From Comamonadaceae bacterium CD01 (GTDB lineage Bacteria > Pseudomonadota > Gammaproteobacteria > Burkholderiales > Burkholderiaceae_C), in the NCBI GenBank assembly GCA_002894305.1, contig PGEI01000023.1, positions 1 through 36,187 on the forward strand: DNA of 36,187 nt, written 5' to 3'. The position numbers were made by a program, and so were the translations under genes. Shown piece by piece: positions 1-8,602 of this stretch. The notes under the pieces are model-generated. The model saw only the letters and a list, made by a program, of their open reading frames with translations. It searched no databases and was not told the DNA's origin. Position 1 is the stretch's first letter. Each line of letters starts with the position of its first letter.

Positions 1-267
1 GGCTGGCGCCTTGGCGAGTGGCCCTTTTGATCACAACGCATCCGTCAAAGATAGTGTTAACAGGCCCTACTGGCTCTCGCACGTCTATGCACCCGAGATC
101 GGCGAGGCGCACTCGCACATCACATCCGTCGCTGCACCCATTGCCGCGCTCATCCCGGGCGCCGGGTTGGCTTCAGCCCGACGCGCTGCGTGGCGCCGCG
201 CAGCCCACTACGATATGCACACCCGCCACAGCCGTGGCGGCCGTCATTTTCAGGAGATCGACACACC
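1..267. other. Left-edge region without a supported gene
   Basis: Open frames cross this stretch on both strands, but none has a convincing ribosome binding site or a recognisable product. It contains one copy of a ~22-bp sequence that recurs inverted at the right edge, and a short GC-rich dyad (CCCGGGCGCCGGG) near 155-167. It could include the tail of a gene cut by the window edge. I see nothing else. Confidence 0.5.
46..68. repeat. Edge repeat, left copy
   Basis: The core ATAGTGTTAACAGGCCCT, containing the GTTAAC palindrome, matches the reverse complement of 36139-36162 at about 20 of 22 positions. Flanking sequence on both sides does not match. This looks like a short dispersed repeat rather than a long terminal repeat. 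Confidence 0.6.
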
Positions 268-651
268 ATGTTCAGCCACGTGATGCTGGGAGCCAGCGAC
301 CTCGACCAATCCAGGCAGTTCTACGACGCCCTTCTCGGCGCACTGGGCTGCAAGCCCGGCTTCACCGACCCGAAGAACCGCACCTTCTGGCGCCACGCGG
401 GCAGCACCTTTGCCATCACCGCTCCCATCAACGGTGAGCCGGCCTGCCACGGCAATGGCAGCACCACCGGCTTCGCGGCAGAGTCGCCCGAACAGGCCGA
501 TGCCGCCCACGCCGCTGGCGTGGCGGCGGGCGGCGTGACATGCGAAGACCCGCCCGGCTGGCGCGGCGAGGGCGCGGGCCGGATGTACCTGGCCTATCTG
601 CGTGACCCCGCGGGCAACAAGCTGTGCGTGCTGCACCGCCCGCCGAAATGA
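268..651 (+). CDS. VOC-family (glyoxalase/bleomycin-resistance fold) protein
   Basis: A 127-residue single-domain protein of the vicinal oxygen chelate superfamily, predicted cytosolic. The N-terminus MFSHVMLGASDLDQSRQFYD has the typical first metal-ligand His (residue 4) and the beta-alpha 'SDLDQSRQFYDALLG' signature. The C-terminus DPAGNKLCVLHR is the matching end of the fold. Length fits the ~120-140 aa family. The start at ATG 268 is chosen because AGGAG lies at 252-256; longer in-frame extension has no such site. Members include glyoxalases, dioxygenases and antibiotic-binding proteins, and the substrate cannot be told from sequence. The final ligand position, often Glu, appears as Cys here (KLCV), as I recall from other members of this subgroup. 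Confidence 0.9.
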   Translation: MFSHVMLGASDLDQSRQFYDALLGALGCKPGFTDPKNRTFWRHAGSTFAITAPINGEPACHGNGSTTGFAAESPEQADAAHAAGVAAGGVTCEDPPGWRGEGAGRMYLAYLRDPAGNKLCVLHRPPK

Positions 652-653
652 AA

Positions 654-805
654 CAACAACCCCCTGAGACGCTTTGCGTCTTCCCCCTTCTCTCTACGCG
701 CTGCGCGCTCCGGGAAGGGGGACGCAGCCAGCGCGGCGGGGCGGCCCTTGCGCGGCTGCCCTGGTTTGGGGTGCGCCGGTTTCATCGGTCGCGGACCGCG
801 CGCGG
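654..805. repeat. Intergenic repeat with a long imperfect cruciform
   Basis: Noncoding stretch between the VOC and SDR genes. TCCCCCTTC (682-690) pairs perfectly with GAAGGGGGA (714-722), and the loop holds a second dyad (GCGC...GCGC). The right part ends with a GGTTTGGGGTGCGCCGG-type block. From memory, this pattern recurs in many intergenic regions of Acidovorax, Delftia and Variovorax genomes; I cannot search to confirm. It may act as a bidirectional terminator or RNA-stability element. Confidence 0.55.
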
Positions 806-839
806 CGCCATGGACAACTGACGAGAGGAGGATTCGCAC

Positions 840-1601
840 GTGCAACTGTCCGAACAATGGGTGCTGATCACGGGCGGCGCGCGTGGCCTGGGTGAATCCA
901 TCACCCGGGCGCTGGCGCGCGAAGGCGCGGGCGTGGTCATCAACTACCACCAGAGCGGCGCTGCCGCGCAGGCGCTGGCCGAGGAGCTGGGCCCGCGCGC
1001 CGTTGCGCTGCAGGCCGACGTGACCGACGCGGTGGCGGTGCAGCAGCTGTTTGCCGCCGCGCGCGAGCGCACTGGCGCGCCGATCAGTGCGGTGGTGAAC
1101 AACGCGCTGGCGCAGTTTTCGTTCGACGGCGACGCGCGCCCCAAGCTGGGCGACATCGCCTGGGAGCGCTTCAGCCAGCAGATCGAGGGCGCCGCCCGCG
1201 GCGCGCTCAACACCATGCAGGCCGCGCTGCCCGGCATGCGCGCGCAGGGCTTCGGGCGCATCGTCAACGTGGGCACCAACCTGTTCCAGAACCCGGTGGT
1301 GCCCTACCACGACTACACGGCGGCCAAGGCGGCGCTGCTGTCGCTCACGCGCACCGCGGCGGTGGACCTGGGGCCGGACGGCGTGACGGTCAACATGGTC
1401 TCGGGCGGGCTGCTGCGCACCACCGACGCGAGCCGCGCGACGCCCGAGGCGGTGTTCGACCTGATCGCCAGCCTCACACCGCTGCGCCGCGTCACCACGC
1501 CGGCCGAGTTTGCCGACGCGGTGCTGTTTTTTCTCTCGCCCTGGGCGCGCGCCGTCACTGGGCAGAACCTGGTCGTCGACGGCGGCCTGGTCAAGGACTG
1601 A
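840..1601 (+). CDS. Short-chain dehydrogenase/reductase (FabG-like)
   Basis: A classical NAD(P)-dependent SDR of 253 aa. TGGARGLG (residues 11-18) is the TGxxxGxG cofactor loop, VNNA (86-89) is the NNAG-like motif, and Y159-x3-K163 is the catalytic pair. The catalytic Ser that normally sits 13 residues before the Tyr is Thr146 here, a conservative but unusual change. The GTG start at 840 is supported by AGGAGG at 826-831 with an 8-nt spacer. The C-terminus GQNLVVDGG is typical of 3-oxoacyl-ACP-reductase-like SDRs. A GST gene starts 15 nt downstream, probably in the same transcript. A role in fatty-acid synthesis is unlikely because no fab genes are nearby; the substrate is unknown. Confidence 0.93.
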   Translation: MQLSEQWVLITGGARGLGESITRALAREGAGVVINYHQSGAAAQALAEELGPRAVALQADVTDAVAVQQLFAAARERTGAPISAVVNNALAQFSFDGDARPKLGDIAWERFSQQIEGAARGALNTMQAALPGMRAQGFGRIVNVGTNLFQNPVVPYHDYTAAKAALLSLTRTAAVDLGPDGVTVNMVSGGLLRTTDASRATPEAVFDLIASLTPLRRVTTPAEFADAVLFFLSPWARAVTGQNLVVDGGLVKD

Positions 1602-1616
1602 TTGCAAGGAGAAACC

Positions 1617-2315
1617 ATGCCCTGGACCCACCCGATCACGGCCAAATGGCCGGCTACCCATTCGGACCGCATCCAGCTGTATTCGCTGCCCACGCCCAAC
1701 GGCGTGAAGGTGTCGATTGCACTGGAGGAACTGCGGCTGCCGTACGAGCCGCACCTGGTCAGCTTCGAGGCGAACGACCAGCTCTCGCCCGAGTTTCTGT
1801 CGCTGAACCCGAACAACAAGATCCCGGCCATCCTCGACCCCAACGGCCCCGGCGGCAAGCCGCTGGCGCTGTGGGAGTCGGGCGCCATCCTCGTCTACCT
1901 GGCCGAAAAGACCGGCCGGCTGCTGTCCGCAGACCCCGCCACACGCTACGAGACGCTGCAGTGGCTGATGTGGCAGATGGGCGGCGTGGGGCCGATGTTT
2001 GGCCAGCTCGGGTTCTTCAATAAATTTGCCGGCAAGGACTTCGAGGACAAGCGCCCGCGCGATCGTTACGTGAACGAATCCAGGCGCCTGCTGGGCGTGC
2101 TGGACAAGCACCTGGCCGGGCGCGACTGGATCATGGGTGGCGACTGCAGCATTGCCGACATCGCCGTCTTCCCCTGGGTGCGCAACCTCATCGGCTTTTA
2201 CGAGGCGGGCGACCTGGTCGGCTGGGGCGGCTACCCGCAGGTCGAGCGCGTGCTGGCGGCCTTTGCCGCGCGGCCGGCGGTGCAGCGCGGGCTGAGCATT
2301 CCGGCGCGCGGCTGA
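1617..2315 (+). CDS. Glutathione S-transferase, YfcG/YghU type
   Basis: A 232-aa GST with an N-terminal thioredoxin-like domain (TPNGVKVSIALEELRLPYE) and an all-alpha C-terminal domain. NPNNKIPAI supplies the cis-Pro of the G-site and WESGAILVYLAEKTG is the ES glutathione-binding motif. The PTPNGxK segment and the 'SLNPNNKIPAI' block match E. coli YfcG/YghU, which act mainly as glutathione-dependent disulfide-bond reductases. ATG 1617 is preferred over the in-frame TTG at 1602 because AAGGAG lies at 1607-1612. It follows the SDR gene by 15 nt and is probably cotranscribed. A second GST survives only as a fragment at about 3735. Confidence 0.93.
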   Translation: MPWTHPITAKWPATHSDRIQLYSLPTPNGVKVSIALEELRLPYEPHLVSFEANDQLSPEFLSLNPNNKIPAILDPNGPGGKPLALWESGAILVYLAEKTGRLLSADPATRYETLQWLMWQMGGVGPMFGQLGFFNKFAGKDFEDKRPRDRYVNESRRLLGVLDKHLAGRDWIMGGDCSIADIAVFPWVRNLIGFYEAGDLVGWGGYPQVERVLAAFAARPAVQRGLSIPARG

Positions 2316-2328
2316 GCCCGACCCGCGC

Positions 2329-3063
2329 ATGCACGCAGTCGCCCGCCTGCGCGATGCACGCCTGGCGCGCAGCAGCAAGCCGTTTGCCGCGCGCGGCGGC
2401 TCGCGCCAGCCGCACTGCCCGGGCTGCAGGCTGATTCCCAGCCACTGCATCTGCGCGCAGCGGCGCCAGTTGCACACGCGCACCGGCGTGTGCTTGCTGA
2501 TGCACGATATCGAGCCGCTCAAGCCCAGCAACACCGGCTGGCTGGTGGCCGACGTGGTGGCAGACACCTTTGCCTTCGGCTGGGCGCGCACCAGCGCAGA
2601 CCCGGCGCTGCTGGCCTTGCTGGCCGACCCCCAATGGCAGCCCTGCGTGGTGTTTCCGCAGGAATACGCCGACGCCGCGCGCGTGGTGGACGGTGGCTGG
2701 CTGGAACCGCGCGCGGCCGGGCCTGCCGAGGCTGCCGCACCGCGCCCGCTGTTGGTGCTGCTGGACGGCACCTGGAGCCAGGCGCGCAAGATGTTCCACA
2801 AAAGCCCCTATCTCGACCGCCTGCCGGTGCTGGGCCTGCAGGGCGCGCTGTCGCACTACCTGCTGCGTCGCGCGCGCCAGCCCGGCCATCTGTGCACGGC
2901 CGAGGTGGCCGCGCTGTGCCTGCAGCTGGCGGGCGACGGCGCCGCCGCCGCGCAGCTGGACGGCTGGCTGCAGCGCTACAGTCGGCGTTATTGGCAGGCC
3001 AAGGAGCAGCGCCCCGCGTGCGACGATGACCTGCCCGTGCCCCCGCCCGGAGACCCCACATGA
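2329..3063 (+). CDS. tapT: DTW-domain tRNA-uridine aminocarboxypropyltransferase
   Basis: A 244-aa protein of the DTW family, which transfers the 3-amino-3-carboxypropyl group of S-adenosylmethionine to uridine in tRNA (acp3U). Cys30, Cys33, Cys40 and Cys42 form a CxxC...CxC zinc motif near the N-terminus. The family signature appears as DGTW (146-149) followed by SQARKM. The E. coli relative is TapT/YfiP. Which tRNA position is modified here cannot be read from the sequence, and the symbol is by homology only. The gene starts 14 nt after the GST stop and overlaps the next gene by 4 nt (ATGA), implying cotranscription. Confidence 0.85.
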   Translation: MHAVARLRDARLARSSKPFAARGGSRQPHCPGCRLIPSHCICAQRRQLHTRTGVCLLMHDIEPLKPSNTGWLVADVVADTFAFGWARTSADPALLALLADPQWQPCVVFPQEYADAARVVDGGWLEPRAAGPAEAAAPRPLLVLLDGTWSQARKMFHKSPYLDRLPVLGLQGALSHYLLRRARQPGHLCTAEVAALCLQLAGDGAAAAQLDGWLQRYSRRYWQAKEQRPACDDDLPVPPPGDPT

Positions 3064-3626
3064 ACCCGCACCGCCGCACCACCCTCATCGGCCTGGGCGC
3101 CCTGGCCCTGGCCGCCGCCGGCCTTGCCGGCTGCAGCAGCGCGCCCGGCGAGCTGTCGATCAGCCAGCACGACCTGCAGCGCAAGCTGGACGCGCAGTTT
3201 CCGCGCAGCTATCCGCTGGCCGGCGTGCTGCAGTTGCAGCTGCAGTCGCCGCGCCTGACGCTGCTGCCCGAGACCAACCGCCTGCGTGCGGTCAGCGAGC
3301 TGCAGGCCAGCAGCCCGCTGCTGGGCGAGCGCACCTATCAGGGCGCGCTGGACGTGGAGTTTGGCCTGCGCTGGGAGCCGTCGGATCACACGGTGCGCGC
3401 ACGCGACCTGTTTTTGCACGCGCTGACCATCGACGGCCTGCCCGCCAGCCTGGCCAAACTGGCGCAGGGCGCCGGTGCGCTGCTGATGCAGGCGGTGCTG
3501 GAAGACGGAGTGCTCTACCAGCTGCCCGAAAAAGACATCGAACGCCTGCGCCGCATGCGCGTACAGCCCGGCGCGATCACGGTCACGCAGCACGGCCTGG
3601 TGCTGCAGGTCGAGCCGACGCAGTAG
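3060..3626 (+). CDS. DUF1439-family lipoprotein
   Basis: A 188-aa predicted lipoprotein. The basic start NPHRR and a hydrophobic stretch end in the lipobox LAGC, with Cys25 as the lipidated residue. The mature part (SISQHDLQRKLDAQFP...) resembles DUF1439 proteins such as E. coli YceB, whose fold is related to lipid-binding tubular proteins; function is unknown. ATG 3060 overlaps the tapT stop by 4 nt, so translation is probably coupled, although no functional link between the two products is obvious. Confidence 0.85.
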   Translation: MNPHRRTTLIGLGALALAAAGLAGCSSAPGELSISQHDLQRKLDAQFPRSYPLAGVLQLQLQSPRLTLLPETNRLRAVSELQASSPLLGERTYQGALDVEFGLRWEPSDHTVRARDLFLHALTIDGLPASLAKLAQGAGALLMQAVLEDGVLYQLPEKDIERLRRMRVQPGAITVTQHGLVLQVEPTQ

Positions 3627-3734
3627 CCGGCCTGCGGGGTTGGGCGCCTGGCACGAACGCTGAACAAGTCCCTCGCGCGTCGTGCACCAAGCGCTGGGTG
3701 ATCGAGCCGCACTACCTGGGCGACGGCACCCTGG

Positions 3735-3881
3735 GTGCTGGGCGATCGCTATTTGGTCGCCGATGGCTATTTGTTCACGATGGCGCGCTGGCTGGAGCGC
3801 GATGGCGTGCCGATGGCGCATTTCACTCGCATGCAGGCGCGCCCGGCGGTGCGGCAGGCGCTGGCTCTGATTGAGCCTGGC
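3735..3881 (+). pseudogene. 3' fragment of a glutathione S-transferase gene
   Basis: One reading frame encodes LGDRYLVADGYLFTMARWLE and then a PAVRQAL segment, a clear match to the C-terminal helical domain of GstA-type glutathione transferases (normally 'LGDRFSVADAYLF...RPAVQAAL'). About 48 residues remain of a ~200-residue protein. The 5' part is absent, and the sequence between the DUF1439 stop and this fragment encodes nothing recognisable. It is a decaying remnant, with no plausible start site. Confidence 0.75.
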
Positions 3882-3902
3882 GTCCAGCGTCGTAGGCGGT
3901 GC

Positions 3903-4904
3903 TCAGGCCGATGCCGCGGCCGCGCGTTGCAGCCGGTCGCGCACGCCGTCCCAGTCGGGCGTTGCGGGAGGCGTCTCCACCCAGATCAGGCGGGCGCCTT
4001 CGCCGTCCATCGCGCGCAGCGTGGCAAACAGCTCGCGCGCAGCGTCGGCGGCCGTGGCCGGCATGTGCCGTATCTGCAGCTGGCGGCTGGCGCTGCGCAG
4101 TGGCGCGCGCGCGTAGACGGCAATTCCTGCCGCGTCCCGGCCCAGCAGGTCGAGCGCGGCCTGCAGCTGCTTGGCGTCCATCAGCCGTACCGGCGCGCTG
4201 GGCGCGTAATGCGCCAGCAGCGTGCCCGATGCGCGCGGCTGCTGCGCCGCAAACTCGCCTGGCAGCAGCACGCGCTGGCCGCAGGCTGCTGCCAGCTGTT
4301 CGCGCGAGATGGCGCCCGGGCGCAGCAGCACCGGTACGCCGCGCGTGCAGTCGACGATGGTCGATTCGATGCCGACCTGGCAGGGCCCGCCGTCGAGCAC
4401 CAGCAGCGCGTCGCCAAACTCGTCGGCCACGTGCGCGGCCGTCGTGGGGCTGACGCGCCCGAACTTGTTGGCGCTGGGCGCGGCCAGCCCGTGGATCGGC
4501 GGCGTGAGCGCGGCGCAGGCCGCCAGCAGCGCGTGCGCGACCGGGTGCGCCGGGCAGCGCAGGCCCACGCTGTCCTGGCCGCCGGTGCTGGCGCGCGCGG
4601 CCTGCGGCAGGCGCGGCAGGATCAGCGTCAGCGGGCCGGGCCAGAACGTGTCGATCAACTGCTGGGCGAACAGCGGCACCTCCCGGGCGTAGTGCACGAT
4701 GGCGGCGCTGCCCGCCACATGCACGATCAGCGGGTGGTTGGCCGGGCGGCCCTTGGTGGCAAAAATCTGCGCCACGGCCGCATCGTCGTCTGCATTGGCG
4801 GCCAGGCCGTAGACGGTCTCGGTCGGCAGGCCGACCAGCCGGCCCTGCGCCAGTGCCTGGGCCGCGGCCTGGATGGAGGCGTCGAGCGCGCCGTCGAGGA
4901 CCAT
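3903..4904 (-). CDS. tsaC: L-threonylcarbamoyladenylate synthase, Sua5 type
   Basis: A 333-aa protein of the Sua5/YciO/YrdC family. It makes threonylcarbamoyl-AMP from threonine, bicarbonate and ATP for the t6A37 tRNA modification. The YrdC domain (about residues 8-200) shows GRLVGLPTETVYGLAANA, KGRPANHPLIVH and the SANKFGRVSPT loop. A C-terminal Sua5 domain (about 215-330; PRASGTLLAHYAP) makes this the long Sua5 form rather than the ~190-aa TsaC form. The start is ATG at 4904. It begins 2 nt after the purK stop, so it is the third gene of a purE-purK-tsaC operon. An internal open frame continuing upstream into purK is an artefact of GC bias. Confidence 0.95.
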   Translation of the reverse strand: MVLDGALDASIQAAAQALAQGRLVGLPTETVYGLAANADDDAAVAQIFATKGRPANHPLIVHVAGSAAIVHYAREVPLFAQQLIDTFWPGPLTLILPRLPQAARASTGGQDSVGLRCPAHPVAHALLAACAALTPPIHGLAAPSANKFGRVSPTTAAHVADEFGDALLVLDGGPCQVGIESTIVDCTRGVPVLLRPGAISREQLAAACGQRVLLPGEFAAQQPRASGTLLAHYAPSAPVRLMDAKQLQAALDLLGRDAAGIAVYARAPLRSASRQLQIRHMPATAADAARELFATLRAMDGEGARLIWVETPPATPDWDGVRDRLQRAAAASA

Positions 4905-4906
4905 GC

Positions 4907-6073
4907 TCAGAACGCTTCGATGCCGAGAATGGCCGCGGCCTGCAGCGCGGTGGCGCGTGCGGCCTCGGGCGTGGCGGCGGTGATGTTCAGGTGGCCCATC
5001 TTGCGCCCGGGCCGGGCCTGGGTCTTGCCGTACAGGTGCAGGTGGGCGCCGGGCAGCGCCAGCACCTGCTCCCACGCGGGCGTGAGTTCGCGCCCCTGGC
5101 CGTCGAACCACAGATCGCCCAGCAGGTTGAGCATGACGGCCGCGCTGTGCTGGCGCGGCTGCACCAGCGGCAGGCCGGTCATGCAGCGCACCTGCAGCTC
5201 GAACTGCGAGACGTCGCAGGCGTCCTGGCTGTAGTGGCCGCTGTTGTGCGGGCGCGGCGCCATCTCGTTGACCACCAGGCTGCCGTCTTGCAGCACGAAG
5301 AACTCGACGCACAGCACGCCGACGTAGTCCAGGCCGTTTGCTACGGATTCCGCAGCTGCAAGCGCTTGACTGGTCTGCGCTGGAGGCAGATTTCCTTCAT
5401 GCACCTCGGTCACTGCCAGAATGCCGTCGCGGTGCAGGTTGCGTTGCACCGGCAGGTGGACGATGGCGCCACTTTGGCCGCGCGCGACGATGACCGAGCA
5501 TTCGTGCGCCAGTGCCAGCATCTTCTCCAGCACGCAGGGCACGCGGCCCAGCTGCTCCCAGGCGGCGGCCAGGTCGGCTGGTGTCTGCACGCGCACCTGG
5601 CCCTTGCCGTCGTAGCCCAGGCGGGCGGTTTTCAGGATGCCTGGCAGCAGGTCGGGCGTCACGGCGGTCAGCTGCGCGGGCGTCTCGATCACCGCGTGCG
5701 GCGCCACCGGCACGCCGCAGGCGACGAAGTGCGCCTTCTCGGCCGCGCGATCCTGGGCAATCGCCACGCAGCGCCCGGCGGGCGACACGGGCAGCGACTG
5801 GGCCAGCGTGTCGAGCGCGCCGGCGGGCACGTTCTCGAACTCGGTGGTCACCGCCGCGCACAGGCGTGCCAGCTCTGCCAGGCCGGTGGCGTCCTCGTAG
5901 CCAGTGCGGACATGGTGGTGGCTGACCAGGCCGGCCGGGCTGTGCGCGTCGGCGTCGAGCACCGCGGTGAAATAGCCCATGGCCTGCGCGGCGTGGGCGA
6001 ACATGCGCCCGAGCTGCCCGCCGCCGAGCACGCCCAGCGTGGCGCCGGGCAGGATCACGTCGTGGTTGCTCAT
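4907..6073 (-). CDS. purK: N5-carboxyaminoimidazole ribonucleotide synthase
   Basis: A 388-aa ATP-grasp enzyme that carboxylates AIR with ATP and bicarbonate to N5-CAIR in purine synthesis. The N-terminal segment [21 protein letters not shown] is the PurK nucleotide-binding signature. EFENVPAG, the ATP-grasp centre (YDGKGQVRV) and [19 protein letters not shown] are all present. Length is normal. Its start overlaps the purE stop by 4 nt (ATGA), so the two subunits of the purE/purK pathway step are translationally coupled. tsaC follows after 2 nt. Confidence 0.98.
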   Translation of the reverse strand: MSNHDVILPGATLGVLGGGQLGRMFAHAAQAMGYFTAVLDADAHSPAGLVSHHHVRTGYEDATGLAELARLCAAVTTEFENVPAGALDTLAQSLPVSPAGRCVAIAQDRAAEKAHFVACGVPVAPHAVIETPAQLTAVTPDLLPGILKTARLGYDGKGQVRVQTPADLAAAWEQLGRVPCVLEKMLALAHECSVIVARGQSGAIVHLPVQRNLHRDGILAVTEVHEGNLPPAQTSQALAAAESVANGLDYVGVLCVEFFVLQDGSLVVNEMAPRPHNSGHYSQDACDVSQFELQVRCMTGLPLVQPRQHSAAVMLNLLGDLWFDGQGRELTPAWEQVLALPGAHLHLYGKTQARPGRKMGHLNITAATPEAARATALQAAAILGIEAF

Positions 6074-6567
6074 GCGGCCGCCGGCGGCAGCGTCATGGCG
6101 CGCGCAGCCTGGGTCTGCTCGGCGCGAAAGGCCTGCAGCCTGTCGCGCAGCGCCGCATCCTCATTGGCCAGCAGCGCCACGGCAAACAGCGCCGCGTTGG
6201 CAGCGCCCGCGGAGCCGATGGCAAAGGTTGCCACCGGAACGCCCTTGGGCATCTGCACGATGGAGTGCAGCGAATCGACGCCCTGCAGGTGGCGACTCGC
6301 CACCGGCACGCCGAGCACCGGCACGACGGTCTTGGCGGCGATCATGCCCGGCAGGTGGGCCGCGCCGCCGGCGCCGGCGATGATGGCCTTGAGCCCGCGG
6401 GAGGCCGCGGCCTCGGCGTAGGCGAACATGTCGTCGGGCATGCGGTGGGCGGAGACGACCCGCGCCTCATGGGCAATGCCGAACTGTTCAAGAACGGCCA
6501 CGGCGTGCTGCATGGTCTCCCAGTCGCTGGAAGAGCCCATGACAACACCGATCTGGATGGCTTGCAT
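6070..6567 (-). CDS. purE: N5-CAIR mutase (class I PurE)
   Basis: A 165-aa protein that converts N5-CAIR to CAIR. The hallmark [13 protein letters not shown] phosphate loop, [10 protein letters not shown] (catalytic His), [11 protein letters not shown] and [20 protein letters not shown] mark the bacterial class I enzyme, which works as an octamer with PurK supplying N5-CAIR. It is the first gene of the minus-strand operon, and its promoter should lie in 6568-6711. Length and motifs are complete. Confidence 0.98.
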   Translation of the reverse strand: MQAIQIGVVMGSSSDWETMQHAVAVLEQFGIAHEARVVSAHRMPDDMFAYAEAAASRGLKAIIAGAGGAAHLPGMIAAKTVVPVLGVPVASRHLQGVDSLHSIVQMPKGVPVATFAIGSAGAANAALFAVALLANEDAALRDRLQAFRAEQTQAARAMTLPPAAA

Positions 6568-6711
6568 GGTGGTAGGGGCGGGCGGGCCGCATCGGTGGAA
6601 CCCCTGATATTTTAGGGGGACGCGTCGGGCGCTGCCCGTTTACGGGAGAATCGCCCCCCATACCTTGTCCGACCCTGCTGCCCGCGTGGGCAGCGCGCCG
6701 CTGGAGCTCCC
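6568..6711. promoter_or_regulatory. Divergent purE / thioredoxin promoter region with two small dyads
   Basis: A 144-nt spacer that must carry the promoters of both neighbours. It contains CCCCT-N8-AGGGG (6601-6618) and CCCGT-TT-ACGGG (6635-6646). The first dyad loop includes an AT-rich stretch that reads TAAAAT on the minus strand, a possible -10 for purE. No good -35 partner is visible. Either dyad could be an operator, but no known consensus was recognised. Confidence 0.35.
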
Positions 6712-7614
6712 ATGATTGACGTAACCGTAGCAACCTTTGAAGCCGAAGTCATCGCCGCGTCGATGCAGACCCCGGTACTGGTGGATTTCTGGGCGCCCTG
6801 GTGTGGTCCGTGCAAGACGCTGGGCCCCATCCTGGAGAAGCTGGAGACCGACTACGCCGGCCGCTTCAAGCTGGTCAAGATCGACACCGAGCAGGAGCAG
6901 GAGTTGGCGGGCATGTTCGGCATTCGCAGTATTCCGACCTGTGTGCTGATGGTCGGCGGCCAGCCCGTCGACGGCTTCATGGGCGCGCAGCCCGAGAGCG
7001 AGGTGCGCGCATTCCTGGACAAGCACCTGCCCAGCGTCGACGAGGTCCAGGCCGAGCAGGAGCAGGACGAGGCGCTGGACGCGCTGGCGGACGGCGACAC
7101 CGACGCGGCGCTCGAACGCCTGCAGCATGCGGTGGCGACCGACCCGGCCAATGACGACGCGCGCTTCGACTACGTCAAGCTGCTGCTGCAACTGGGCCAC
7201 AGCGACGACGCCAGGGTGGCGTTCGCGCCGGTGATCGCCAAGGCCGCGGGATCGCTGCGCCTGGGCGCGCTCAAGACCTGGATGGATGCGCAGGACGCCA
7301 GCGACGCGGCCGGTGGCGATGCGCTGGCCGGCTTCGACGCGGCGATTGCCGCCAACAAGCGCGACTTCACCGCACGCTACGGCCGCGCGCGCTGGTTGAT
7401 GGCCCAGCAGCGCTGGACCGACGCGATGGACGAACTGCTGGAGATCCTGATGCGCGACAAGGGCTGGAGCGAGGACGCGGCGCGCAAGACCTATATCGCC
7501 GTGCTGGAGATCATCGAGCCGCCCAGGGTGCAGGTGGCCGAGGGCCAGATTCCGCCCCAGGATCCGGTGGTGGCCAGCTACCGCAGGCGCTTGAGTTCCG
7601 TCGTGCTGAGCTGA
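6712..7614 (+). CDS. ybbN: Thioredoxin-TPR protein, YbbN/CnoX type
   Basis: A 300-aa cytosolic protein with a thioredoxin domain (1-110) and a helical tetratricopeptide-like C-terminal region (about 115-290), the YbbN/CnoX architecture. In E. coli that protein is a chaperone-redox factor working with GroEL and DnaK under oxidative stress. The active site is a full WCGPC (30-34), unlike E. coli CnoX, so this version should be able to reduce disulfides. The cis-Pro segment is RSIPTCVLM. The extra Cys next to the cis-Pro is worth noting. The start ATG 6712 has a GGAG-like site just upstream. A strong terminator follows. Confidence 0.9.
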   Translation: MIDVTVATFEAEVIAASMQTPVLVDFWAPWCGPCKTLGPILEKLETDYAGRFKLVKIDTEQEQELAGMFGIRSIPTCVLMVGGQPVDGFMGAQPESEVRAFLDKHLPSVDEVQAEQEQDEALDALADGDTDAALERLQHAVATDPANDDARFDYVKLLLQLGHSDDARVAFAPVIAKAAGSLRLGALKTWMDAQDASDAAGGDALAGFDAAIAANKRDFTARYGRARWLMAQQRWTDAMDELLEILMRDKGWSEDAARKTYIAVLEIIEPPRVQVAEGQIPPQDPVVASYRRRLSSVVLS

Positions 7615-7628
7615 AAGCCTGAGCGGAC

Positions 7629-7662
7629 AAAAAGCCCGCTTGTCCGTCCAGCGGGCTTTTTT
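7629..7662. terminator. Bidirectional intrinsic terminator between ybbN and purC
   Basis: AAAAAGCCCGCT (7629-7640) pairs with AGCGGGCTTTTT (7650-7661) around a 9-nt loop. An A-tract on one side and a T-tract on the other make it usable from both strands. That fits its place between the convergent ybbN and purC genes. Confidence 0.92.
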
Positions 7663-7681
7663 GATCGCGGTCGGCAGCGGG

Positions 7682-8602
7682 TCAGGCGGTGAGCCGCTGC
7701 AGCGCCTCGCGGTACTTGGCGGCGGTCTTCTCGATCACCTCGCGCGGCAGGCGCGGCGCGGGCGCCGTCTTGTCCCAGGGCTTGCCGCCAACCTTGGCCT
7801 GCTCCAGCCAGTCGCGCACGAACTGCTTGTCGTAGCTGGGCGGGTTCTCGCCGGCGGCCAGTGCGCTGGCATAGCCCTCGACGGGCCAGTAGCGCGAGCT
7901 GTCGGGCGTCAGAACCTCGTCCATCAGCACCAGTTGGCCAGCCTCGTCCAGGCCGAACTCGAACTTGGTGTCGGCAATGATCATGCCTTTTTCGAGAGCG
8001 ATCGCCGCTGCTTCCTGGTACAGGCGTATCGAGACGTCGCGGATCTTGCCGGCCAGCTCCGGCCCGACCAGCTCCACCGTACGCTCGAACGTGATGTTCT
8101 CGTCGTGCGCGCCGGCTTCGGCCTTGGCCGCCGGCGTGTAGATCGGCTCAGGTAGTTTGGCGGCATTGGTCAGCCCGGCGGGCAGCGCAACGCCGCACAC
8201 CGATTGCGTGGCCTGGTATTCCTTCCAGCCGCTGCCGGCCAGGTAGCCGCGCACCACGGCCTCGATCAGGATGGGCTTGAGGCGCTTGACCAGCATCGAA
8301 CGTCCGCGCACCTGGGCCACCTCGGCGGGCGTGATCACGCTCTCGGGCGCCTCGCCCGTCAGGTGGTTGGGAACGATGTGGCCGAGCTTGCCGAACCAGA
8401 ACAGCGCCATCTGCGTGAGCAGCTCGCCCTTGCCGGGGATGGGCTCGCCCATGATCACGTCGAAGGCCGAAAGGCGGTCGCTGGCCACCATCAGGATGCG
8501 GTGCTCGCCCACGGCGTAGTTGTCGCGCACCTTGCCGCGTGCCAACAGCGGCAGCGAGGTCAGGGCGGAGGTGTGCAGGGCGGAGGTCTGGGCTTGGGTC
8601 AT
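7682..8602 (-). CDS. purC: SAICAR synthase
   Basis: A 306-aa phosphoribosylaminoimidazole-succinocarboxamide synthase, which joins CAIR and aspartate in purine synthesis. It shows [14 protein letters not shown], the SDRLSAFDV motif, [13 protein letters not shown] and [12 protein letters not shown]. Length (~300 aa) fits the longer Ade1-like form common in beta-proteobacteria rather than the 237-aa E. coli form. ATG 8602 gives [11 protein letters not shown] as N-terminus; the open frame extends further upstream without family similarity. It stands alone, separate from purEK, and shares the downstream bidirectional terminator. Confidence 0.96.
   Translation of the reverse strand: MTQAQTSALHTSALTSLPLLARGKVRDNYAVGEHRILMVASDRLSAFDVIMGEPIPGKGELLTQMALFWFGKLGHIVPNHLTGEAPESVITPAEVAQVRGRSMLVKRLKPILIEAVVRGYLAGSGWKEYQATQSVCGVALPAGLTNAAKLPEPIYTPAAKAEAGAHDENITFERTVELVGPELAGKIRDVSIRLYQEAAAIALEKGMIIADTKFEFGLDEAGQLVLMDEVLTPDSSRYWPVEGYASALAAGENPPSYDKQFVRDWLEQAKVGGKPWDKTAPAPRLPREVIEKTAAKYREALQRLTA

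Noticed and set aside
594-2801. A 735-codon minus-strand open frame opposite the SDR, GST and tapT genes
   Set aside because: Low-complexity Arg/Ala/His composition and full overlap with three well-supported genes on the other strand.
3735-5234. A 499-codon plus-strand frame beginning in the GST fragment
   Set aside because: Only the first ~48 codons resemble GST. The remainder is antisense to tsaC and purK.
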